Below the pieces are notes generated by a model. The model ran no database searches. It saw only the letters and a program-made list of their open reading frames with translations, and had not been told where the DNA came from. DNA of 64,000 nt from contig NZ_CP099993.1 in the NCBI RefSeq assembly GCF_024138125.1, positions 2,914,001 to 2,978,000 on the forward strand. The letters are read 5' to 3'. The translations under genes and the position numbers were made by a program. This DNA is from Halorussus salilacus. GTDB taxonomy: Archaea; Halobacteriota; Halobacteria; Halobacteriales; Haladaptataceae. Of this stretch, positions 57,289-64,000 are shown one piece after another (positions within the stretch are counted from its first letter, which is position 1; each line of letters starts with the position of its first letter).

Positions 57289-58304
57289 ATGAGTCTGGAA
57301 ACCGCCGACAGGACGTGGCTGGACCGGCTGGCGCGTCCCGCGGTGGCGCTCGACCTGCTGGTGGTGGTCGGGTACGTCGCGGTCGCGGCCGCGCTCGTCT
57401 TCCGGCCCGGAATCTACGGGACCCCGCTGGCGGTGGCGCTGGGTCTGCCGTTGCTGTTCTTCGTTCCGGGCTATTCGCTGGTCTCGTTGCTGTTCCCCGA
57501 CGCCGTCCCGGACGACGCGGGGGGCGACTCGACGCTCGCGGGCGTCCGCCGACACGGACTGAGCGGTCCCGAGCGCGTCGCGCTCGGGTTCGGAGCCAGC
57601 GTCGCCTTCCTGCCGGTGGTGGGCGTCGCGCTGGCGGCCTCGCCGTGGGCCATCTCGCCGCCGACCGTCCTGCTGTCGGTCGGCGGGTTCGCGGTCGTCT
57701 GCGCGGTTGGCGCGACGCTCCGGCGACTCCGTCGCCCGGCCGACCGGCGGTTCTCGCTCCCGCTCCGGCGCTGGGCGGCCGACGCCGGGCGCGCGGTTCG
57801 CGGGGGTCGCTCTCGGACGCCGCGCTGAACGTCGGGCTGGCGGCCGCGGTCGTGGTCGCGGTCGCCGCCGTTGGCTACGCGGTCGCCGCGCCCGGCCCGG
57901 ACCAGTCGTACACCGAGGTCCAACTGCTCTCCCAGAACGAGACCGGCGAGCTCGTCGCCGACGACTACCCCGAGAACTTCACCCGGGGCGAGAGCGAACC
58001 CCTCGTGGTCGGTCTCGAAAATCGTGAGGGCGAGCGGATGGAGTACACGGTCGTGGTCGAACTCCAGCGGGTCGAGCAGGCCGCAGACGGCAGCGCCAGA
58101 GTGGTCCAGAACAGCCAGCTCGCGGCGTTCGAGCCGACGGTCGAGGCGGGCGACTCGTGGCGGACCCGCCACGACGTGACCCCGACGATGACCGGCGACG
58201 ACCTCCGGCTGGTCTACATGGTCTACGAGGGCGAACCGCCCGAGGACCCCTCGACCGAGAACGCCGACGAGTACGTCCACGTCTGGGTGGACGTCTCGGC
58301 GTAG
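57289..58304 (+). pseudogene. DUF1616 domain membrane protein, split by a frameshift
   Basis: Two consecutive frames together make one DUF1616-type protein of about 338 residues. The first (57289-57828) gives the N-terminal helices with Phe-Val-Pro-Gly-Tyr-Ser-Leu-Val-Ser-Leu-Leu-Phe-Pro and Leu-Ser-Gly-Pro-Glu-Arg-Val-Ala-Leu-Gly. The second, one base back, starts near 57783 with Ser-Asp-Ala-Ala-Leu-Asn-Val-Gly-Leu-Ala and gives a helix plus an extracellular domain with Leu-Leu-Ser-Gln-Asn-Glu-Thr-Gly-Glu-Leu. One extra G in the run of five Gs at 57802-57806 restores a single frame. It is either a genuine mutation or a homopolymer error. Such proteins occur near surface-polysaccharide genes. 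Confidence 0.8.
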
Positions 58305-58341
58305 CCGGACCACTCATGCCTGCCCGCGCCTAACTTCATCC

Positions 58342-58920
58342 ATGTGGCCGTGGGAACACCTCGCCGTCGGATACCTGGTCTACTCGCTGTTCAGCCGCTG
58401 GTTCGATGGACGCGCGCCCCGCGGTGCGGCGGTGGTCGCGCTCGCGTTCGGGACCCAGTTCCCCGATCTGGTCGACAAGCCGCTGGCGTGGGTGTTCGGC
58501 GTCCTGCCGAGCGGCTACTCGCTGGGCCACTCCATCTTCGTCGCCGCCCCGTTGTCGTTGCTGGCGGTCGCGGTCGGGGCGGCGGTCGGCCGCCGGTACG
58601 TCGGCACCGCGTTCGCCGTCGGCTACCTCTCGCACCTCCCGGGAGACGTGTTCTACCCGGTGTTGGTCGGCGGGCGGGCGAATCCCGGTGCGGTCCTCTG
58701 GCCGGTGGTCTCCCCGCCGCCGACCGGGACCAGCGTCGGCCTCCGGGAGATGGTCGGGGCGCTGTTCGGCCGGTACCTCCAGAACCTCTTCACGGCCGAG
58801 CTGTCGGCGTACTTCCTGCTCGAAATCGGTCTGCTGGCCTCGGTCGTCCTGCTGTGGCTCTACGACGGGATGCCACCCCTCCGGGCGCTGTTCGCCCCCG
58901 TCACCGAGGAGACCCACTGA
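58342..58920 (+). CDS. Membrane-bound metal-dependent hydrolase, YdjM-like
   Basis: A 192-residue protein with about five helices. Polar motifs are Trp-Glu-His-Leu-Ala-Val-Gly-Tyr (residues 4-11), Gln-Phe-Pro-Asp-Leu-Val-Asp-Lys-Pro-Leu-Ala-Trp (about 44-55), Gly-His-Ser (about 66) and Leu-Ser-His-Leu-Pro-Gly-Asp (about 98-104), the conserved His/Asp set of the family. It is distantly like the 26318-27256 product. It stands 37 nt after the DUF1616 gene and is probably cotranscribed. Confidence 0.8.
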   Translation: MWPWEHLAVGYLVYSLFSRWFDGRAPRGAAVVALAFGTQFPDLVDKPLAWVFGVLPSGYSLGHSIFVAAPLSLLAVAVGAAVGRRYVGTAFAVGYLSHLPGDVFYPVLVGGRANPGAVLWPVVSPPPTGTSVGLREMVGALFGRYLQNLFTAELSAYFLLEIGLLASVVLLWLYDGMPPLRALFAPVTEETH

Positions 58921-58992
58921 GACGCGCCGAACATCTCTCTTAACGCCTACAGGCCACCCATAACAAACCGGCTCCGGGACCGAGGGACGGAC

Positions 58993-60432
58993 GTGACCGG
59001 AGACGACACGCCCCTCGGGAGGCGCTCGTACCTCCGCGGTCTCGGGGCGACCGCGGTCGCGGCGTCGCTCGCGGGCTGTGGCGACTACCTCCCGGACCGC
59101 GAGACAGACGAGACCACCCGCGAGACGCCCGAGGAGACGCCGGAGACGACGACCGACGGCGCTCCCGAGAGTCGGACGACTGACGAGACGACCGGGGAAA
59201 CGACCGAGGAGACGGTCCACGAGGAGGCCGACCGGTTCGAGACGGTCGTGAACGTCGCCGACGCGGGCGCAGACGCCTCGGGCGAGCAACCGATAAACGG
59301 CGTCCTCGACGAACACCTCGCCGACGATACGATGCTGTACTTTCCGGAGGGCCGCTACCGGCTCGACCAGTGGGAGGTCACCGGCTACACCAACCTCGGG
59401 CTGGTCGGCGACGGCGCGGTCCTCGTGCCGCCCGAAGAGCGTTACTGGCTGTTGTTCGGTGAGCTCCGGGACCTCCTCGTGGAGGGGTTCACCTTCGACG
59501 GCAGCGCCGACGGCGTCGCGCCCACCAACCACCTCGCGGTGACGGGCGGCGAGAGCGTGGTGCGGGACGTGACGTGGCGCGGCCATCGGAGCAAGCCCCG
59601 GACCGGCTTCGCGGTCGCCGCCGAGTCGGAGGACGCAGACCTCCTGTTCGAGAACGTGAGCCTCCCCGACGGCTCGACCGGCGGCCACGCCGTCTTCGCG
59701 TTCCCCCGGAGCGTCGGACGGCTCACCTTCCGGGACTGCCGGGTCGAACACTGGGCGGAAGGGCTGTACGTCTCGTACCACTCGGGCCCGTTGCGGGTGA
59801 TAGGCGGCTACTACGCCAACAACGGCATCCAGCAGGTCCGGGTCGGCGGGGGCCACGCCGGGGCACTCGTCCGGGGTGTGACCGTCCGGGTCGACGACCC
59901 CCGCCAGCCCCAGCACAAGCCCAACATGCGCGGCATCTGGATGGAGGAGGGCGGGAGCGTCCGGGTCGAGAACTGCGATATCGCCGTCACCGACCTCTCG
60001 GGGACCTACAGTTCGGGCGCGATAGTCGTCGGCAAGGAGTTCGGCGCGGCCACCATCGAGAACACTCGTATCCGGACCGACGCCGACGCCTACGGGATAC
60101 TCGTCCGCGACCCCGTCGAGGAGGTCGACGAGGACTCGATGCCGAGCATGGACCGCCTGCCCGACGACTGGGAGGTCACCTGCCGGAACGTCCGGATTAC
60201 GGGCAGCGCCCCGGAGGGGACCGCGGTACGGGTCGACCGTCGAGACGACTGCGTCTTCGAGAACGTCTGTATCGGCCACGACCGGGGCTCCCGAGACGGC
60301 GTCGCCGTCTCGGGAGCCCAGGGGTGTGCGGTCCGGGACTCGACCATCGACGTGCCCGGCGCGACCATCGCCACCGACGAGGCCACTGTCAAGACCTCCC
60401 GCGTGCGCGAGCGCGGCGGGTGTGAAGAGTAA
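58993..60432 (+). CDS. Tat-exported lipoprotein with right-handed parallel beta-helix
   Basis: A 479-residue protein from a GTG start. Gly-Arg-Arg-Ser-Tyr-Leu-Arg-Gly-Leu-Gly (9-18) is a Tat motif and Leu-Ala-Gly-Cys (about 26-29) a lipobox, so it should be a lipid-anchored surface protein. An Asp/Glu/Thr linker (to about 75) precedes beta-helix repeats (about 80-470) with Phe-Pro-Glu-Gly-Arg-Tyr near the start, as in pectate-lyase-like proteins. It may bind or cleave a surface or environmental polysaccharide; no catalytic residues can be assigned. It converges on the FemAB-like gene. Confidence 0.83.
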   Translation: MTGDDTPLGRRSYLRGLGATAVAASLAGCGDYLPDRETDETTRETPEETPETTTDGAPESRTTDETTGETTEETVHEEADRFETVVNVADAGADASGEQPINGVLDEHLADDTMLYFPEGRYRLDQWEVTGYTNLGLVGDGAVLVPPEERYWLLFGELRDLLVEGFTFDGSADGVAPTNHLAVTGGESVVRDVTWRGHRSKPRTGFAVAAESEDADLLFENVSLPDGSTGGHAVFAFPRSVGRLTFRDCRVEHWAEGLYVSYHSGPLRVIGGYYANNGIQQVRVGGGHAGALVRGVTVRVDDPRQPQHKPNMRGIWMEEGGSVRVENCDIAVTDLSGTYSSGAIVVGKEFGAATIENTRIRTDADAYGILVRDPVEEVDEDSMPSMDRLPDDWEVTCRNVRITGSAPEGTAVRVDRRDDCVFENVCIGHDRGSRDGVAVSGAQGCAVRDSTIDVPGATIATDEATVKTSRVRERGGCEE

Positions 60433-60446
60433 CGAGAAAGGCCGAC

Positions 60447-61466
60447 CTACCGGAGCTTCTTGTACACGCTCGACAGCGCGCTGGTCACTCGCGTCCCGTT
60501 CTCCACGCTGTAGTACGACCGGAGTTCGGGCCCGAACTTCGCCTTGTAGCCACAGAGCCGTTCCTCGTTCGCGCCCACGAGGTCGTAGCGCTCGACGCCC
60601 CGGTCCATCGCGTCGGTCATGATGGCCCAGTCGACGAGGTCGTTGACCGGCAGGTCCCGGTCGTGCTTCGCGCCGCCCTGCCACCGGTAGACGGTGTCGC
60701 CGGACTCCAGCGCGACCATCCCGCCCGCGAACTCGCCGTCTATCTCGCAGGCGTAGGGCCGGACCGCGCCGTCGGGCAGGCGGTCGTAGAGGTCCGAGAC
60801 GAACGCCGGGGTGACGCCGTAGGACTCGTCCTGCTCGTCGTGGCGGGCACGGACCTGCGAGACGACCGCCTCGATCTCGTCGTGGCCGCCCTCGTAGACC
60901 CGGTAGTCGCCGTCGGTCCGGATGTTGTTGCGCGCGTCGCTGGAGAAGGACATCAGCACCTCCTCCTCGCCGGGCGTGAGGTCGACCTCGTAGGTGTGGC
61001 GCACGTCCACGTCGAAGTCGTTCCACTCGAACGGCCGGACGTCGCGGTACGCGGCGTCCGGGCGTATCTGGACGTACTTCGGGCCCAGCTCCCGGTCTAT
61101 CCAGTCGAGACACCCCCCGACGAACCGCTTGTTCCGGCGCTCGGCCTTCCGGCGCTTGAGCTTCTCCTGATTCAGGAGCGCGGGACCGAGGTACGACACC
61201 CACAGGCCCGGCGCGGGCGAGAACGCCATCGTCATCCCGCCCTTCCGGGTCTCGAACACCGGGAACAGCCCGACCGGCTCTTGGCCCTTGTACCCCACCA
61301 GCGGGTGGAGGTCGGCGTCGGCGTGGTCGGCCTGGACGGAGAGCGCCTCCCGGTAGTGGAAGACGTTGGCCTCCGGCGACCGCTCGACGAGGTCGTTCCA
61401 CCTCGCGAGGTCGTCTTCGTCGGCGCGTCCGATGCTGATGCCGTCCTTCTCGATGGTGGCGCTCAT
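60447..61466 (-). CDS. FemAB/BioF2-type GNAT acyltransferase
   Basis: A 339-residue protein. The N-terminal half has Trp-Asn-Asp-Leu-Val-Glu-Arg-Ser-Pro-Glu-Ala-Asn-Val-Phe-His (about 23-37). The second GNAT-like half has Phe-Ser-Ser-Asp-Ala-Arg-Asn-Asn-Ile-Arg (about 175-184), a Met-Val-Ala-Leu...Tyr-Arg-Trp-Gln-Gly-Gly strand and a late Phe-Gly-Pro-Glu-Leu. This is the PF13480-like double-GNAT fold related to FemX. Such enzymes transfer aminoacyl or acyl groups onto sugars of surface polymers. It lies 1 nt after the upstream phosphodiesterase-like gene, so the two form an operon. Confidence 0.85.
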   Translation of the reverse strand: MSATIEKDGISIGRADEDDLARWNDLVERSPEANVFHYREALSVQADHADADLHPLVGYKGQEPVGLFPVFETRKGGMTMAFSPAPGLWVSYLGPALLNQEKLKRRKAERRNKRFVGGCLDWIDRELGPKYVQIRPDAAYRDVRPFEWNDFDVDVRHTYEVDLTPGEEEVLMSFSSDARNNIRTDGDYRVYEGGHDEIEAVVSQVRARHDEQDESYGVTPAFVSDLYDRLPDGAVRPYACEIDGEFAGGMVALESGDTVYRWQGGAKHDRDLPVNDLVDWAIMTDAMDRGVERYDLVGANEERLCGYKAKFGPELRSYYSVENGTRVTSALSSVYKKLR

Positions 61467-61467
61467 G

Positions 61468-63108
61468 TTATTCGAGGTATCCGAGGTCTGCGAGTCGCGC
61501 TTCGACGTCGTCGTCGTCCGTTGCCACCCGCTCGTCGGCGTCGAACGCGGGGTAGGCCTCGGTGCCCGCCGCCCCGACGGCGGGCAGGACCGACCCGTCC
61601 ATCCGGTCGCCCGCCGGGAGTCCGAGGGTCGCCAGCACGGTCGGGGCCACGTCGAACAGGTGCGCGCCCGCGAGGTCGGCGTCGGCGTCGACGCCCTCGC
61701 CCGCGAGGGCGACGACGCCCTCGCGCTTGTGGTTGTACGGTTCGCTCGGCGGGCCGAACCGGCCGTCGCCGACCCGCGTCGAGAGGAACTCGTCGAAGTC
61801 GGCCGGAACCGTCACCACGTCGGGCGCGCGCTCGACGTGGGGACCCGAGAACACCTCCTCGCGCCGGGCGACCCGGTCGAACACCGGGTCGCCGTCGGGG
61901 GTCTCGACGCTCGATAGCATCGCCACGAGGTCGTCCCGGACCTGCTCGTAGTCGTCTGGCGAGACGATTCCGTCGGGCTCGCGGCCCGCGAGGTTGACCC
62001 GGACCCCGAGTTCGATGCGGTCGCGCATGTACGCGACCGACTCGGGGAAATCGACCTGCTCGGCCGCCCGGCGCGCCACGTCGGCGGGCACGCGCTCGGC
62101 GACGAAGTCGGCCGCGCCGACCGCGTCGAGCGCGGCGTGGATGCGCTGGCTGGTCAGCCCGACCTTCGCGCCGAGGGCGAGACCGCGGGCCGTCACCGAC
62201 GGCCCGCGGTCCTCGTCCTCCGCTTTCCCGGACTCGCCCTTCCGGAGACGGTTGGTGGCGATGGTCGACCACGTCGGCATCCCCTCGCCCTCGGTGGTGG
62301 TCTCGACCAGCCCCTGCTCGCGGAGGAACTCGTTGACCCGGAACTCGTGGCCGGTGTACTCGCCGATTCCGTGGTCGCTGGCGACGACCACGGCGTCGGG
62401 GTCGCAGGCGTCTATCACCTCGCCGACCTGCTCGTCGACCGCCTCGTAGACCGCCCGGACCGCTTCGTCGTCGCCGGGGAGCTCGTGGAAGACGGTGTCT
62501 GTCTGCTGGAACTGGACGAACCCGAAGTCCGGGTCGTACCTGTCGGCGAGGTACCGGAACGCCGCCCCGCGCATCCCGACCAGCCGCCGGTACCACTCGA
62601 CCTTCTCGTCGCGGCCCGAGGCGTCTCGGGGCGCGTACACCCGGTAATCGCCGATTTCCGCTCGCACGTCCGACAGAAGTCCTTCGGGGTGACACTCGGG
62701 GTCCTCCGGCGCGGTGTAGCCCGGAATCACCGCGCCGTCGACCTCGCGGGGCGGGTGGGTCACCGGCGCGTTCACCACGACGCTCGACTTCCCGTGGTAG
62801 TCGAGTATCTCCCAGACGGTCCGCTCGCGGACGTGGGTGGCGTTCACCACGTCCCAGTCGTAGCCGTCGAACGTCAGGAAGCCGAAGACGCCGTGCTTGC
62901 CGGGGTTGACCCCGGTGTAGACGGAGGGCCACGCGCTCGGGGTCCACGGCGGAATCTGGGACCGGAGCGGTCCGTCGGCTCCGTTCTCGAACAGCGACCG
63001 GAGGTTCGGCACCGCGCCGTCCTCGAACAGGGGGTCGAGGACCGACCGGCACCCCGCGTCCAACCCGAGTAACAGGGTGTCCACGTCTGCCTGTGGGCGA
63101 TCAGCCAT
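61468..63108 (-). CDS. Alkaline-phosphatase superfamily phosphodiesterase-like protein
   Basis: A 546-residue close paralogue of the 9840-11447 product, about 50 kb away. It has Leu-Leu-Gly-Leu-Asp-Ala, the Thr nucleophile in Pro-Pro-Trp-Thr-Pro-Ser-Ala-Trp-Pro-Ser, Asp-Gly-Tyr-Asp-Trp-Asp-Val-Val-Asn-Ala-Thr, Ala-Ser-Asp-His-Gly-Ile-Gly-Glu-Tyr and Asn-His-Lys-Arg-Glu-Gly. No signal peptide is present. It ends Leu-Gly-Tyr-Leu-Glu. Its operon partner is the FemAB-type acyltransferase, so this copy may serve the second surface-polymer module. Confidence 0.86.
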   Translation of the reverse strand: MADRPQADVDTLLLGLDAGCRSVLDPLFEDGAVPNLRSLFENGADGPLRSQIPPWTPSAWPSVYTGVNPGKHGVFGFLTFDGYDWDVVNATHVRERTVWEILDYHGKSSVVVNAPVTHPPREVDGAVIPGYTAPEDPECHPEGLLSDVRAEIGDYRVYAPRDASGRDEKVEWYRRLVGMRGAAFRYLADRYDPDFGFVQFQQTDTVFHELPGDDEAVRAVYEAVDEQVGEVIDACDPDAVVVASDHGIGEYTGHEFRVNEFLREQGLVETTTEGEGMPTWSTIATNRLRKGESGKAEDEDRGPSVTARGLALGAKVGLTSQRIHAALDAVGAADFVAERVPADVARRAAEQVDFPESVAYMRDRIELGVRVNLAGREPDGIVSPDDYEQVRDDLVAMLSSVETPDGDPVFDRVARREEVFSGPHVERAPDVVTVPADFDEFLSTRVGDGRFGPPSEPYNHKREGVVALAGEGVDADADLAGAHLFDVAPTVLATLGLPAGDRMDGSVLPAVGAAGTEAYPAFDADERVATDDDDVEARLADLGYLE

Positions 63109-63283
63109 GTGTCGGTATCCACCGCGCGTTCGGCCTTTGTTATGGGCCGTCTGTCAGCCCGAAGAGGGGGACTTATGCCGGAATCGGGGAGTTATGCTCC
63201 TGTTACCGACGAACGTTCGGCGAGAAATCGTCCGTTTCGACGGTTCCGTTTCGACCGTTCCGACCCGGCCATAACACTTAAAT

Positions 63284-63345
63284 TGGTAATCTAGCCTTGA
63301 AACAGAATCGGTACCTTTTTGAAGTGGTAATCTCGCATTGAACAG
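63284..63345 (+). promoter_or_regulatory. Direct repeat in the promoter of the last gene
   Basis: TGGTAATCTAGCCTTGAA (63284-63301, followed by ACAG) and TGGTAATCTCGCATTGAA (63325-63342, followed by CAG) are close direct repeats 41 nt apart. ACACTTAAATT precedes the first and CCTTTTTGAAG the second, each a possible TATA box. The second repeat ends 3 nt before the ATG at 63349. They may be operator sites or a duplicated promoter. Confidence 0.5.
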
Positions 63346-63348
63346 TAC

Positions 63349-64000
63349 ATGGCACGCGACAAGACGGCACGCGAGAACGATTCCGAACAGTCCCTCCTCG
63401 ACCGACGCGCGTACCTCAAGATGGCGGGCGCGGCGGCGGCGTCGGTCGCCGCGGTCGGTGCGACGACGAGTCGCGTCGACGCGGCGGATTACGAGACCAT
63501 CGAGGTCCCCGCCGGTTCCCGCGAGACCATCAGGATCGGCGGCGGCGAGACCTTCGAGAACAAGCTCATCGACATCTCGGCCGACGGCGCGCACTTCCGC
63601 GTGGTCACCAGCGGAAGCGGCTGGACCATCCGGAACGTCGGCGTGAAGGGACAGAACTCCGATACGTCGGACACCTACAGTTGCTTCGCGCTCCAGTGTG
63701 ACTCCGGCGGCGAGGGGCTCGTCGAGAACCTCTACATGGGCGACGGTTCGGTCGACCGCTGCGGCCACGCCGCCATCGGCGGCTACGGCAACGCGGGCCA
63801 CGTCACCCTCCGGAACGTCCACGTTCAGGGCTGGGGTGCCGACGGCATCTACCTGTCCCAGCCGGGCGTCGAGGGCAACTCCGGCGGGACGTTCACGGTC
63901 GAGAACGCGTTCGCGAAGAACAACAACATCGAGAACATCCGGATCGGCACCACCGGTAGCGTCATCCGCGATTCGGTGGTCCACGTCGAGGGGACCGACC
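63349..64000 (+). CDS. Tat-exported right-handed beta-helix protein, N-terminal part
   Basis: The window ends inside this gene, so only 217 residues are seen. Asp-Arg-Arg-Ala-Tyr-Leu-Lys-Met (19-26) and the following Ala-rich hydrophobic stretch to Val-Asp-Ala-Ala-Asp make a Tat signal with Ala-type cleavage near 45. Beta-helix repeats follow (Thr-Ile-Arg-Ile-Gly-Gly-Gly-Glu-Thr, Trp-Thr-Ile-Arg-Asn-Val-Gly-Val-Lys-Gly, Val-Thr-Leu-Arg-Asn-Val-His-Val). It is related in fold to the 58993-60432 lipoprotein. It is probably an extracellular polysaccharide-binding or lyase-like protein. Confidence 0.82.
   Translation, partial: MARDKTARENDSEQSLLDRRAYLKMAGAAAASVAAVGATTSRVDAADYETIEVPAGSRETIRIGGGETFENKLIDISADGAHFRVVTSGSGWTIRNVGVKGQNSDTSDTYSCFALQCDSGGEGLVENLYMGDGSVDRCGHAAIGGYGNAGHVTLRNVHVQGWGADGIYLSQPGVEGNSGGTFTVENAFAKNNNIENIRIGTTGSVIRDSVVHVEGTD

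Noticed and set aside
58336-61401. 1021-codon minus-strand open frame
   Set aside because: It is a shadow of the YdjM-like, beta-helix and FemAB-like genes, all of which have recognisable motifs in their own frames.

Overview
The window comes from a halophilic archaeon (class Halobacteria), and this is inferred from sequence alone. The DNA is very GC-rich. Nearly every predicted protein is strongly acidic. Several genes have a TATA-like box about 25-30 nt before the start codon with no Shine-Dalgarno site, which fits leaderless mRNAs. The gene content is also haloarchaeal: AglB and AglJ of S-layer N-glycosylation, dodecin, the sdhCDBA order, a PGF-CTERM surface protein and Tat signals. I cannot name the genus.

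Layout. 0-2.2 kb: the end of glpB and all of glpC (anaerobic glycerol-3-phosphate dehydrogenase), then an intergenic element carrying eight exact 28-bp tandem repeats. 2.2-22.7 kb: a surface-glycosylation island. It holds a DUF368 carrier-lipid transporter candidate, aglB (oligosaccharyltransferase), a Wzx/MATE-type flippase, six alkaline-phosphatase-superfamily enzymes, two GT4 and one GT2 glycosyltransferases, and aglJ followed by a coupled membrane protein. 22.7-29.7 kb: small haloarchaeal proteins, a class V aminotransferase, membrane proteins, dodecin and a HesB-type Fe-S carrier. 29.7-30.8 kb: an AT-richer insert with one orphan gene. 30.8-38.2 kb: hisD, a membrane-anchored surface protein, two tandem secreted PHB-depolymerase-type esterases and katG. 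38.2-43.3 kb: two small Tat/acidic proteins, a large PQQ-type beta-propeller protein and a winged-helix regulator. 43.3-51.6 kb: an AlkA-type glycosylase, a RimK-retropepsin fusion divergent from an AstE/AspA-like deacylase, a dicarboxylate symporter and sdhCDBA. 51.6-58.9 kb: an adenosine-type deaminase, an XapX protein, hairpin repeats, a PKD/PGF-CTERM surface protein, a frameshifted DUF1616 gene and a YdjM-like membrane protein. 58.9-64 kb: a second surface-polymer module with two beta-helix secreted proteins, a FemAB/BioF2-type acyltransferase and a seventh phosphodiesterase-like enzyme.

How the parts fit. AglJ would load the first sugar on dolichyl phosphate, the GT4/GT2 enzymes would extend the glycan, the flippase would move it out and AglB would transfer it to Asn. 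The DUF368 protein next to aglB is a candidate to return the spent carrier lipid. The seven phosphatase-superfamily proteins lack secretion signals, carry Thr at the nucleophile position and share a C-terminal Leu-Gly-Tyr-(Leu/Met)-Glu tail. I infer a cytoplasmic family that adds or removes phosphoryl groups on glycan or lipid-linked precursors.

The most unusual non-coding signals are a covarying hairpin element present twice (9.64-9.78 kb on -, 28.78-28.91 kb on +), a second dispersed element whose end is expanded into the 28-bp array, and two clusters of perfect hairpins near 51.7 and 54.1 kb. I found no rRNA, tRNA, CRISPR array or intact transposase.
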